From positions 1 to 16,660 of the forward strand of contig CAYJDG010000046.1 in the NCBI GenBank assembly GCA_964368875.1: a stretch of 16,660 nt of DNA. The letters are read 5' to 3'. Shown piece by piece: positions 1-6,632 of this stretch (position 1 is the first letter of the stretch; the number at the start of each line of letters is the position of its first letter). The notes beneath the pieces are model-generated. The model saw nothing but the letters and a program-made list of their open reading frames with translations, did no database searches and was not told the origin of the DNA. Source of the DNA: CAYJDG01 sp964368875. GTDB taxonomy: Bacteria > Pseudomonadota > Alphaproteobacteria > Micavibrionales > Micavibrionaceae. The position numbers and the translations under genes were made by a program.

Positions 1-429
1 CACCTCATCGGCTCCCTGCAATCCAACAAAGCCAAAGATGCAGTCGCCTTATTCGATGTCATTGAAACCGTCGACCGCGTAAGCCTCGCAACCGAACTTG
101 CCAAAGAAATGCAGCGCCAGCAGCGCTCATTACCGTGCCTGATTCAGGTCAACACTGGTGCGGAAGAACAAAAAGGCGGGGTTAGCCCTGCGGACCTGCC
201 CGCGCTGCTCGAAGTCTGCCGCGCCTGCGGCCTGACGATCACCGGGCTGATGTGTATTCCCCCCGTCGATGCCCCGCCCGAACTTCATTTTGCGCTGTTG
301 AAAAAACTTGCGGCCCGTCACGCCTTGCCCGACCTCAGTATGGGCATGAGCCACGATTACCAAGAAGCGATCGCGCTGGGGGCGACCTCAGTGCGCATCG
401 GTGCGGCGCTGTTCGGGGAGAGGGCGTAA
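1..429 (+). CDS. yggS: YggS/PROSC-family PLP-binding protein, C-terminal part
   Basis: This reading frame is open from the first base of the window and stops at 429, leaving 142 residues. The family is usually about 220-235 residues, so roughly the N-terminal third, with the PLP-binding lysine, lies upstream. Visible family signatures are HLIGSLQSNKAKDAV near the start, QVNTGAEEQKGG, GLMCIPP, SMGMSHDYQEAI and VRIGAALFGER at the end, all typical of YggS. Members are small single-domain proteins with an alanine-racemase-like barrel. They bind pyridoxal 5'-phosphate and act in PLP homeostasis and amino-acid balance, with no established catalytic activity. The gene converges on the next one with an 8-base gap. 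The assignment is secure; the missing 5' end is a window edge, not a truncation. Confidence 0.95.
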   Translation, partial: HLIGSLQSNKAKDAVALFDVIETVDRVSLATELAKEMQRQQRSLPCLIQVNTGAEEQKGGVSPADLPALLEVCRACGLTITGLMCIPPVDAPPELHFALLKKLAARHALPDLSMGMSHDYQEAIALGATSVRIGAALFGERA

Positions 430-437
430 GGACTTGC

Positions 438-1010
438 TCAGTCGTTGTAATGCGGCTGCCGGTAGCTGAGGTTGGCGACCGCCAGCGTGGTATCTGATGT
501 ATCCGCAACCGTCGTGCCAGAAGAAGACGGTTCGCCCATCACCAGACCCATCACATTGCCGCCAATATCCTTACCCGTTTCGGTCTGTACGATCGCATTG
601 GCAATCCCGCCAACTGCGCCAAGCGGACCACCAAAGGCAGTACCGCCGACGATCTGGGCAATCGGCTTGATTTCATCCCCGGTCAGGGCACGGTAAATCG
701 TTCCTACGACCGGAATGTGTTGAAGCGGATTGACCATATCGACCAGATCAAGAAAGCCGAAAGAATCGTCTTTAGGAGGGGTGTCCTGCGCATTCAGCGA
801 CAGCCCGGACGGGCTTGGTTGTTCTAGCGGGGCGGCAAGGGCGGCCTGAACCTGATCCTGCGGGCTCGTGGCAGCCTTCCACACAGGAATAGACCCGTTG
901 ATCCGGTCATTGCCACTTTCCAACGAAAAAACACGTCCCGTGCCGGATGCGGAAGGTCGGGCTGGGGCAGCTGTGGGCGCATTCAAAAGGGTTTCGGAAT
1001 TGATCCGCAT
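438..1010 (-). CDS. Conserved hypothetical protein with NPLQHIPVV motif
   Basis: This is a 190-residue protein of unknown function. I chose the ATG at 1010 because GGAG sits six bases upstream; the frame is open further upstream but without a comparable ribosome site. The first 80 residues are low in complexity (Ala/Pro/Ser) and probably disordered. The core is residues 84-142: FGFLDLVDMVNPLQHIPVV, then GTIYRALTGDEIKPIAQ, then a Gly-rich hydrophobic stretch with GG pairs at 122-123, 127-128 and 134-135 that could pack as a glycine-zipper membrane helix. The core resembles a protein family of unknown function that I recall from Rhodospirillales-like alphaproteobacteria; that is memory, not a search. 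It is divergent from the winged-helix regulator at 1194, which makes that regulator a candidate controller. Confidence 0.8.
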   Translation of the reverse strand: MRINSETLLNAPTAAPARPSASGTGRVFSLESGNDRINGSIPVWKAATSPQDQVQAALAAPLEQPSPSGLSLNAQDTPPKDDSFGFLDLVDMVNPLQHIPVVGTIYRALTGDEIKPIAQIVGGTAFGGPLGAVGGIANAIVQTETGKDIGGNVMGLVMGEPSSSGTTVADTSDTTLAVANLSYRQPHYND

Positions 1011-1048
1011 GTTTGTCTCCACCACGTTATCATGCAAACCCCGTACCA

Positions 1049-1064
1049 GATAATTATCATTATA
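1049..1064 (-). promoter_or_regulatory. Perfect -10 box with abutting palindrome upstream of the 438-1010 gene
   Basis: On the minus strand, 1064-1059 reads TATAAT, a perfect sigma-70 -10 hexamer. The -35 region at the usual distance is poor (ATCAAA-like). Just downstream, 1049-1058 is the perfect 10-base palindrome GATAATTATC, placed where transcription would start, about 40 bases before the gene at 1010. A repressor bound there would block initiation. The site partly resembles a Fur-type box (GATAAT half-site), but that identity is only a guess. Confidence 0.45.
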
Positions 1065-1097
1065 TTTCAATGGCTTGGAAATTTTGATCCACAGACG

Positions 1098-1120
1098 GGG
1101 CAGGGCCTGCCGGGCAGGGC
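1098..1120. repeat. Short direct repeat with hairpin potential
   Basis: GGGCAGGGC occurs twice, at 1098-1106 and 1112-1120, separated by CTGCC. The centre can also fold as CCTGC-CGG-GCAGG. It lies in the divergent spacer 1011-1193. It could be a regulatory structure for the regulator gene at 1194 or G+C-rich noise. No T-run follows, so it is not a canonical terminator. Confidence 0.35.
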
Positions 1121-1193
1121 TTACCGCGCCAATCAAAAGAGGGTGCTTTCAAGAGGGGTGGCCTGTCTGCGTCTTCCGTTTTACTGTGCAGAT

Positions 1194-1763
1194 ATGAACA
1201 CACCCAAGACCATCTACCTCGATCTTCCGTCCCCCGATCTGCGCCTGCTGATTTCCGAACAGATTGCCAGTCTGCCCGGTGTGACCTTGAGCGAAACTCT
1301 GCCAGCCGACCTGGTGATCGCCGAGAAGGAAAGCGATGTGCCTCACGCGCAGCTGGTGCTTGGCAAAGGCGGGGCAGTACAGTTACCGGTCCGCCTTGGC
1401 GCCGTGACCGATCAAATACGCTATCTCCTCTCCACCCGCCTCAAGCACGCTCCCCGTGACCATGCGCCGCTTCCGCTTGGGCCGTTTATGCTGCATGCGG
1501 GCGATAGCACTTTGCACCATACTGCCAGCGGGGCGGTCATCCGCTTGACGGATAAAGAGCGCTTGTTCCTGCAGACTCTTCATGCAGCGCCCGGACAGGC
1601 GCTTGACCGTAAGACTCTGCTCGATACGGTCTGGGATTATGCCGAAGGTGTGGAAACCCATACACTGGAGACGCATCTTTACCGTCTGCGCCAGAAGCTC
1701 GAGGTCTGCGGCGAGGCTGCACTCGTCTCATCAGCCGATGGAATTTACAAACTGAAAATATAA
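1194..1763 (+). CDS. OmpR/PhoB-type winged-helix regulator with degenerate receiver
   Basis: This is a 189-residue DNA-binding regulator. Residues 95-189 form a Trans_reg_C winged helix: strand-rich start (PLGPFML), AVIRLTDKERLFLQTL, QALDRKTLLDTVWDY, the recognition-helix region VETHTLETHLYRLRQKLE, and the wing ending ADGIYKLKI. The N-terminal ~90 residues look like a shortened receiver. IYLDLPSPDLRLLISEQI matches the first strand and helix, and ADLVIAE (39-44) aligns with the usual PDLVLLD phospho-acceptor strand but carries Glu44 in place of Asp. The following strands are collapsed, so ordinary phosphorylation control is unlikely. The ATG at 1194 is chosen because similarity starts there; the frame extends back to 1032 without family-like sequence. 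The ribosome site is weak. The gene ends 5 bases before the convergent unknown gene and may autoregulate the divergent spacer. Confidence 0.85.
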   Translation: MNTPKTIYLDLPSPDLRLLISEQIASLPGVTLSETLPADLVIAEKESDVPHAQLVLGKGGAVQLPVRLGAVTDQIRYLLSTRLKHAPRDHAPLPLGPFMLHAGDSTLHHTASGAVIRLTDKERLFLQTLHAAPGQALDRKTLLDTVWDYAEGVETHTLETHLYRLRQKLEVCGEAALVSSADGIYKLKI

Positions 1764-1768
1764 AGCGA

Positions 1769-2341
1769 TCAGGCGGAGGGAGCGGCTGGGTTTTGCTGCG
1801 CCTGGGCGATGCCCTGCGCCACGCTATCCAAAAAGGTCAGGCTTCTCTGAATGGTCAGTTCGTGGACGCCGCGGCGCTCGAGCTCGATGAGATCGGAGAC
1901 GAATTTTTTAACCTGCGCCAATTCGACCTCACCAAAATCAGTCCCGAGCATTGTGGTATCAGCCGGAACCGGGGCAGGTGGGGCAAGGTCTGCATCGACG
2001 TTGCGGTCATGAACAGCCCGCCCCATCGTCTGATAGGCCCCCGTGGCCCGTGCGCCAAGCGTGGTCGGACTGTGGCGCGGCTCAGTGGCATCGGCTGACA
2101 AGGTAACCGGGGCGGCAGGCGGTGCGCTCCCCAGCAACAGGCTTTGCAGAAAAGTTTTAAGTGACGCTGTCGAAACGGCTGCCACGTCTTCCCACGGCAC
2201 GGGTGTATATTCATCGCCGCTACCGCTGCCTTTACGGCCTCCTTGTTCCTTGCTCTCGTCGCGACGGATGGCAAGGCGCGTATCCGTACTTTCCGTACGG
2301 CGCGTCACCGGGCGCAGCAGAGGCTCAAGGCGCGAAAACAT
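1769..2341 (-). CDS. Conserved hypothetical protein (disordered, helical ends)
   Basis: This is a 190-residue soluble protein of unknown function. The start is supported by AGGAAG nine bases upstream and by an AT-rich region (2350-2380) with several TATAAA-like hexamers suitable as a -10. The N-terminus (1-35) is basic: RLEPLLRPVTRRTESTDTR, then RRDESKEQGGRK. A short amphipathic segment follows (PWEDVAAVSTASLKTFLQSL, 49-68). The middle is Pro/Ala-rich and probably disordered. The C-terminal helix pair (137-181) contains VELAQVKKFVSDLIELERR and LTIQRSLTFLDSVAQGIAQA. The pattern 'RRTESTDTR ... WED ... SVxxLKxFL' recalls an alphaproteobacterial orphan family, but I cannot name it. There is no signal peptide or membrane span. 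It lies tail to tail with the winged-helix regulator, 5 bases apart, with no visible terminator between. Confidence 0.7.
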   Translation of the reverse strand: MFSRLEPLLRPVTRRTESTDTRLAIRRDESKEQGGRKGSGSGDEYTPVPWEDVAAVSTASLKTFLQSLLLGSAPPAAPVTLSADATEPRHSPTTLGARATGAYQTMGRAVHDRNVDADLAPPAPVPADTTMLGTDFGEVELAQVKKFVSDLIELERRGVHELTIQRSLTFLDSVAQGIAQAQQNPAAPSA

Positions 2342-2420
2342 GCGTCAAATCTTCCTAATTTATAATTTTATAATAGCAGAAAGCCGCAGAGCGTTCCACT
2401 TCACGCCTGCTTAAGGGGGC

Positions 2421-3218
2421 TTACCAGCCGCCGGTCGAAGTATCCGGTTTCGGCACTTTGTTGGGTTTGCCTGTATTCAGAGGCTCAAACCCTGGCGTGA
2501 CAACGCCTGCAGCCCCATGAAGGTTGAAGATCTTCTGGCCGCCCTTGCGCACATAGCCGGGGGCCTGAGAGCTCCAGATTTCATCAAGGTAGTTGTTATA
2601 AAAACCGATATAGCCGATCTCGCCGATCATCAGCCATTGCCGGACAGAATCCAGCATAACCGGGCCCCGGCCTTCGGCTTTGGTCGGGACGATCTCAACC
2701 ACCATGGTCGCCATTTCGTTGTAATCGATGCGGGAACTGACCGCTGTGGCTTCGGTTTCGGTGAGCGGAATTTTGCGATAAAGGTCGATGCCATTCGGAA
2801 TGACCGAGATATTTTGGCCGCCGAGAACGTAAGGGAAATAAACAGCGCTTTGCGACGGAAACACGATTTCTATGTATTTCTTGGTATCGCCCGGCTTGGT
2901 TTTCACCGTGATGCGGACCGAGGTGCGCACGACAACCGCAGATTGTTTGGGATCCAGTGTCTTGAACTTACCCTCTAGCTTGGAAACTTCACCGGCGATC
3001 ATCTTTGGCTGGTTTTCGGGCGGAGCCTGAATGTAGGCCGGTGTATCCTTGACCCATGCCGCAAAATCAGGCTGGCGGTTGATCATCTTGTAAAAAATAA
3101 GCCCGACGTCAAAGGGTGTGGAAGCCGGAGTCAGGCTGCCGCCCTGAGCGAATGCCACACCGGTTGCAGCTGTAAAAACAACCAGCGCCAGACATAAAAG
3201 GGAGCGTATTTTTTTCAT
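2421..3218 (-). CDS. Secreted protein of unknown function
   Basis: This 265-residue protein has a clear Sec signal peptide: MKKIRS, a hydrophobic core from residues 7 to 20, and likely cleavage after VAFA (residue 24). The mature part is mixed alpha/beta with recognisable blocks: FDVGLIFYKMINRQPDF, a probable strand-rich centre (VVVRTSVRITVKT, KKYIEIVFPSQSAVYFPYV), NGIDLYRKIPLTETEA, MATMVVEIVPTKA, and a Gly-rich tail ending STGGW. It has no cysteines after cleavage and no catalytic motif I recognise, so it is periplasmic or surface-exposed. AGAGGA lies six bases before the ATG, and a good promoter (TTGGTT, 17 bases, TATACT) lies just upstream. It is divergent from the Smr gene. I cannot assign a function. 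Confidence 0.85.
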   Translation of the reverse strand: MKKIRSLLCLALVVFTAATGVAFAQGGSLTPASTPFDVGLIFYKMINRQPDFAAWVKDTPAYIQAPPENQPKMIAGEVSKLEGKFKTLDPKQSAVVVRTSVRITVKTKPGDTKKYIEIVFPSQSAVYFPYVLGGQNISVIPNGIDLYRKIPLTETEATAVSSRIDYNEMATMVVEIVPTKAEGRGPVMLDSVRQWLMIGEIGYIGFYNNYLDEIWSSQAPGYVRKGGQKIFNLHGAAGVVTPGFEPLNTGKPNKVPKPDTSTGGW

Positions 3219-3240
3219 GAAATTCCTCTAGACTAAACCC

Positions 3241-3269
3241 AGTATAATGCATTGCCTGCTGCGAACCAA
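3241..3269 (-). promoter_or_regulatory. Divergent promoter between the secreted protein and Smr genes
   Basis: On the minus strand, TTGGTT (3269-3264) and TATACT (3246-3241) are separated by 17 bases, giving a start near 3234 and a short leader to the gene at 3218. On the plus strand the same bases contain a perfect TATAAT (3243-3248), about 30 bases before the Smr start at 3278, though its -35 (AAATTC) is poor. The two -10 elements overlap in the symmetric core AGTATAAT, so one site may serve both directions. Confidence 0.6.
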
Positions 3270-3277
3270 GATTTGAG

Positions 3278-3838
3278 ATGAGTCCCCGCAAACCCCCGCC
3301 CCAGCCGCCCGGCCCTGACGAAGATGAAAGCCAGCTCTGGCAGGCGGCGACCAAGGACGTACATAAACTCGCGGATGACGGCAAAGCTGCTCCGCACGGG
3401 ACGCCCAAGCGGATCAGGACAGCAAGGCCCGCCGCGCCGCAAGCTCTCTCCGTAAGCGGCAACGGTCCGGCACAGGGCAAAGGGCTCGATGGGCGGACGG
3501 CACAACGGCTGGCGCAGGGCAAGCTGCCCATCGATGCCCGCCTCGATCTACATGGCCGAACGCTGGCCGAGGCCCATGGGGCGGTGCGGGCCTTTATTTT
3601 GCAGGAATATGCCCGGGGCAGCAGATGCGTTCTTGTCATTACAGGCAAGGGTGAACGCGAGGCCGCTGGCCCTTGGTATGAAAGCCCGCGGGGAGGCATT
3701 CGCCGTCATTTGCGCGGCTGGCTGGCTGATGCAGATCTGGCCAATCTGACGCTGGCCCTGACCCCTGCCCGTCCCAACCATGGCGGTGAAGGCGCGTTTT
3801 ATATTTTGCTGCGTCGGCAGCGGCCTATTTCAGAATAA
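3278..3838 (+). CDS. Smr-domain protein (MutS2 C-terminal type)
   Basis: This is a 186-residue cytosolic protein. Residues 1-80 are Pro/Arg/Ala-rich and probably disordered. The Smr domain runs from about 87 to 180, with LDLHG at 89-93, the helix TLAEAHGAVRAFI, the strand and loop VLVITGKG at 118-125, a basic RGGIRRHLRGWL segment, and HGGEGAFYILLRR at 168-180. These are all hallmark motifs of the stand-alone Smr family, which binds nucleic acid and in several members nicks DNA or RNA. The DLHG and TGKG motifs are intact, so nuclease competence is plausible but not proven. A TATAAT lies 30 bases upstream; the ribosome site is weak. The last 14 bases overlap the convergent M23 gene. Confidence 0.93.
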   Translation: MSPRKPPPQPPGPDEDESQLWQAATKDVHKLADDGKAAPHGTPKRIRTARPAAPQALSVSGNGPAQGKGLDGRTAQRLAQGKLPIDARLDLHGRTLAEAHGAVRAFILQEYARGSRCVLVITGKGEREAAGPWYESPRGGIRRHLRGWLADADLANLTLALTPARPNHGGEGAFYILLRRQRPISE

Positions 3839-4826
3839 GCTCACGCGTTATGTGCTCGGTGCGGGTATCGCCATTTGTCGTTACCCGTGTGACTTTGGCG
3901 GTACCGGTATAAGTGCCTGTCAGGGCAGGACCGCTCTGCAAACGTCCGGCGAAGTAATACTGGCGCGCTTGCGCGCTCTCCTGGGTAATCTGCTGCTGGG
4001 CCAAAATCTGTCCCTGCGGTGACGTGAGAGTCACATCAATTCGGTCGCCTTTACGCGCAGCAAAATAAGCAAACCAGAAGACCAGCTTCTTCGCCTGACG
4101 GTCAGGCAAGGGCGGCTTGAGACCTTGCGAAATCAACGCGAAATCAGGGGTTTCCGGGGCAAATCCCGCATCATAGAGATTATATGAGTCGAGCAGAACG
4201 CGCTCACCCCACAGCGGAGTGCCACCCATGCCGCAACCCGCCTTGGGCTCGCGCCCGGTAAAGGGGTCGATCTCATCCCCCTTATAGCGCACGGTCAGTT
4301 GCAAGCTTGGGTGTTGCGTAAACCCTGACAAGCCTATCTGCGCCAGCGTCTGGCTGGCTTTCACCTTATCGCCCTGCTTGACCTTGAAACTACCTTTTTT
4401 AAGATGGCAGTACTGCGTGGTCCAATTGTCGCCATGATCGATGATCAGGCCGTTGCCGCAATCACGCCCGCCTTTATGAAGCTTTTCCGCATCTGCCGGA
4501 GCCCGGAACACATCGTCTTCGCCATCACGCAGGCGCTGGACGGTGCCTGCAGCCGCAGCAATCACATCGACACCCGCTTCCATGGCGGCGCGGTCTACCG
4601 TCGCTATATCGGTTCCGCTGTGCCCGTCATAGGTCTGCGCACCGCACATGAAATCCTGTGCCTTGCCTTTCTCTGGCGCAACATCCGGAACATTCATCAG
4701 CCAGCAATCAACCCCGAGATTGCATACGACTGGAAAGCGCAGGCGGGGAGGCTCTGCAAAAGCTGGATTTTGCGGCAGGGCGACCCATATCAACATCAAG
4801 ATAAGGCAGCGATAATACAGTTTCAC
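3825..4826 (-). CDS. Exported M23 (LytM-like) peptidase-fold protein lacking HxH
   Basis: This 333-residue exported protein starts at GTG, with a signal peptide at residues 1-24 (cleavage after AFA). The LytM-like domain spans about 55-200. It has the first metal-site motif HSGTD (His69, Asp73), GLIIDHG, QYCHL (His141), and the lysine-rich VKQGDKVKASQTLAQIG turn. The last motif, which in active M23 enzymes reads HLHFEVR, is SLQLTVR (174-180): both histidines are replaced, by Ser174 and Gln176. A His sits two residues before, at 172. Several paired cysteines and a C-terminal beta domain (about 245-333) follow. Active homologues cut peptidoglycan cross-bridges; this one may instead be a binding or activating protein like EnvC/NlpD. 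It overlaps the Smr gene tail to tail. Confidence 0.88.
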   Translation of the reverse strand: MKLYYRCLILMLIWVALPQNPAFAEPPRLRFPVVCNLGVDCWLMNVPDVAPEKGKAQDFMCGAQTYDGHSGTDIATVDRAAMEAGVDVIAAAAGTVQRLRDGEDDVFRAPADAEKLHKGGRDCGNGLIIDHGDNWTTQYCHLKKGSFKVKQGDKVKASQTLAQIGLSGFTQHPSLQLTVRYKGDEIDPFTGREPKAGCGMGGTPLWGERVLLDSYNLYDAGFAPETPDFALISQGLKPPLPDRQAKKLVFWFAYFAARKGDRIDVTLTSPQGQILAQQQITQESAQARQYYFAGRLQSGPALTGTYTGTAKVTRVTTNGDTRTEHITRELILK

Positions 4827-4843
4827 GACAGGCCCACTTTCGC

Positions 4844-4872
4844 TTGTTTCGGGAAAAGTCAGACAGTATAGT
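4844..4872 (+). promoter_or_regulatory. Promoter of the TerC-family gene
   Basis: TTGTTT (4844-4849) and TATAGT (4867-4872) are separated by exactly 17 bases. Transcription would start near 4879, about 22 bases before the ATG at 4901. On the minus strand the same spot reads TATACT (4870-4865) and could serve the divergent M23 gene, although its -35 (TTCCAA-like) is weak. This repeats the symmetric AGTATA arrangement seen at 3241. The leader is too short for a metal riboswitch. Confidence 0.65.
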
Positions 4873-4900
4873 GGCCGGACGTAACTCTTTGGAACCCCTG

Positions 4901-5929
4901 ATGAATCACGCCACTATGGTTGACTTCCTACTCCATGCCCAGTTTTTGGGACAAAGTGCTTTTATCTGGCTGTGTTTCATGGCCATCGTCGTCATTCTTC
5001 TGGTGCTCGACCTCGGCCTGCTCAATCGCAAGGATGAGGTGATCGGAACCAAGAAAAGCCTGATCTTCGCGGGCTTCTACACTTTCCTTGCCATCGTTTT
5101 CGGGTGCTGGATGTGGATCACGCAGGGGCGCGATGACGGGATTGATTATTTTACTGCCTATCTGATCGAAATGTCGCTCTCCCTCGACAATTTGTTCGTC
5201 ATGTCTGTCGTCCTCTCCTACTTCGCAGTTCCGCGCAACTATCAGCACCGCGTCCTCTTCTGGGGCATTATCGGGGTGCTTGTCATGCGCGGCCTGATGA
5301 TCGGCTTCGGCACAGCCTTGATCAATTCCTTCAGCTGGATGCTGTTTATTTTTGCAGGCTTTCTCGTCATCACCGGGATCAAGATGTTGCTGATGAAAGA
5401 TGACGATGAAGAGGGCGGCGGCCTTGAAAACAGCAAGCTGGTGCACTTCTTTCAGAAACACCTGCGCTGCACCAAGGAAATCAGCGGCCACGCCTTTTTT
5501 ATCAAGCGGCCCCACCCACAGACGCAAAAGCTGGTCAGCTATGCCACACCGCTGTTTATGGCGCTGATCTGCATCGAATTTCTTGACGTGCTGTTTGCGC
5601 TCGACAGCGTCCCCGCGGTCTTTGCCATCACCACCGAGCCGTTCGTGGTCTACACCAGCAATATCTTCGCCATTCTCGGTCTGCGCTCGATGTACTTCGC
5701 CATGGCCGCCGTGCTGGAGCGCTTCAAGTACATGAAATACGCGCTTTCGGTGATTCTGATCTTTATCGGGGCGAAGGTGTTTTACGGCCATATGCCAGCG
5801 CACTTCCAGCTCTTTGGCAAAATCGAGCCGCTTTATTCGCTCGCCATCACCATCGTTCTGCTGCTCGCAGGGGTGGTGTTCTCGCTGATCAAAACCAAGG
5901 CCGAACAGTCGCGCCTCGAAGGCCGCTAG
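4901..5929 (+). CDS. TerC/Alx-family integral membrane protein
   Basis: This is a 342-residue inner-membrane protein with about eight to nine hydrophobic helices. Family hallmarks are Glu90 with LSLDNLFVM (Asp96), a second repeat Glu226/Asp229 then FALDSVPAVFAIT (Asp235), and FAILGLRSMYF. The acidic residues inside the helices are the presumed metal-binding sites. A cytoplasmic loop at about 172-215 carries DDDEEGGG. The layout matches the Alx branch, linked to manganese export and alkaline response in E. coli, rather than the tellurite-operon TerC itself. The ATG at 4901 is chosen because the -35/-10 pair occupies 4844-4872; GGA lies eight bases upstream, and the next ATG at 4916 has no ribosome site. 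The stop is three bases before hisB, so the two genes are probably co-transcribed. Confidence 0.92.
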   Translation: MNHATMVDFLLHAQFLGQSAFIWLCFMAIVVILLVLDLGLLNRKDEVIGTKKSLIFAGFYTFLAIVFGCWMWITQGRDDGIDYFTAYLIEMSLSLDNLFVMSVVLSYFAVPRNYQHRVLFWGIIGVLVMRGLMIGFGTALINSFSWMLFIFAGFLVITGIKMLLMKDDDEEGGGLENSKLVHFFQKHLRCTKEISGHAFFIKRPHPQTQKLVSYATPLFMALICIEFLDVLFALDSVPAVFAITTEPFVVYTSNIFAILGLRSMYFAMAAVLERFKYMKYALSVILIFIGAKVFYGHMPAHFQLFGKIEPLYSLAITIVLLLAGVVFSLIKTKAEQSRLEGR

Positions 5930-5932
5930 GCG

Positions 5933-6523
5933 ATGCGCAGCGCGACCGTCAAACGAGAAACCCGTGAAACCTCCATCGAGGTGAGCGTCAATCTTGACGG
6001 CACCGGTATCACCGATATCCAGACCGGGATCGGCTTTTTCGACCACATGCTCGACCAGCTCGGACGGCACAGCCTGATCGATCTCACCATTCGCACCTCA
6101 GGCGATCTGCATATCGATGCCCATCACACGGTTGAGGACACAGGCCTTGCGCTCGGACAAGCCCTCAAAGAAGCTCTTGGCGATAAGGCCGGAATTGCCC
6201 GCTACGGCCATGCCATGGTGCCTATGGATGAATGTCTCAGCCGCGTCGCGCTCGACCTCTCCAGCAGGCCCTATCTGGTCTGGAATGTGCGCTTTACTCT
6301 TGAGCGTCTTGGCGAACAGATGGAAACCGAACTGTTCCGGGAGTTCTTTCAGGCCCTCTCTCAGGCGGGCGGTATCACCCTCCACGCCGAAAACCTGTAT
6401 GGGTCCAACAATCATCACATCGTGGAATGCACCTTCAAGGCCTTGGCCCGTGCGCTTCACATGGCGGTCACAGTTGACCCGCAGGCCGCAGGCCGTTTGC
6501 CCTCCACCAAAGGCATCCTGTAA
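5933..6523 (+). CDS. hisB: Imidazoleglycerol-phosphate dehydratase HisB
   Basis: This 196-residue enzyme converts imidazoleglycerol phosphate to imidazoleacetol phosphate, step 7 of histidine synthesis, in the cytosol as a Mn-dependent 24-mer. All metal-binding blocks are present: GIGFFDHMLDQLGRHS (33-47), DAHHTVED (62-69), RPYLVWN, and SNNHHIVECTFKALARA (158-173). The C-terminus PSTKGIL is typical. It is monofunctional, with no fused phosphatase domain, and of normal length. The ATG lies three bases after the TerC stop, so hisB seems to be read from the terC promoter; I see no separate promoter inside the end of terC. The strong promoter at 6542 comes after hisB and serves the next gene. Confidence 0.97.
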   Translation: MRSATVKRETRETSIEVSVNLDGTGITDIQTGIGFFDHMLDQLGRHSLIDLTIRTSGDLHIDAHHTVEDTGLALGQALKEALGDKAGIARYGHAMVPMDECLSRVALDLSSRPYLVWNVRFTLERLGEQMETELFREFFQALSQAGGITLHAENLYGSNNHHIVECTFKALARALHMAVTVDPQAAGRLPSTKGIL

Positions 6524-6541
6524 AATCTATTTACATAATTG

Positions 6542-6570
6542 TTGACAAATCCTTAAGGAATGGTTACGCT
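6542..6570 (+). promoter_or_regulatory. Strong promoter with an internal palindrome upstream of the secreted protein gene
   Basis: TTGACA (6542-6547, perfect) and TACGCT (6565-6570) are 17 bases apart. The spacer contains the perfect 10-base palindrome TCCTTAAGGA (6550-6559), which would place a bound dimer between the -35 and -10. Predicted start is near 6577, giving a leader of about 56 bases to the ATG at 6633. Confidence 0.65.
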
Positions 6571-6632
6571 CTTTGTACAATTCAGCGCGGATCAGCTCAA
6601 GTTTAAGGGCTCCGCCAGCAGGAGACGCAAAG

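Noticed and set aside
1098..1120. Rho-independent terminator
   Set aside because: There is a G+C-rich stem but no T-run on either strand after it.
3109..3699. A 196-codon minus-strand reading frame opposite the Smr gene
   Set aside because: It overlaps the Smr gene, the divergent promoter and the start of the secreted-protein gene; composition is Arg/Ser/Pro-rich without motifs.
4873..4900. Manganese (yybP-ykoY) riboswitch before the TerC/Alx gene
   Set aside because: The predicted leader is only about 22 bases, too short for the aptamer, and no paired structure is visible.
4928..6070. A 380-codon minus-strand reading frame opposite terC and hisB
   Set aside because: Its product is rich in His/Asp/Gln with no domain pattern, and it lies wholly opposite two well-supported genes. 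It is a codon-bias shadow.
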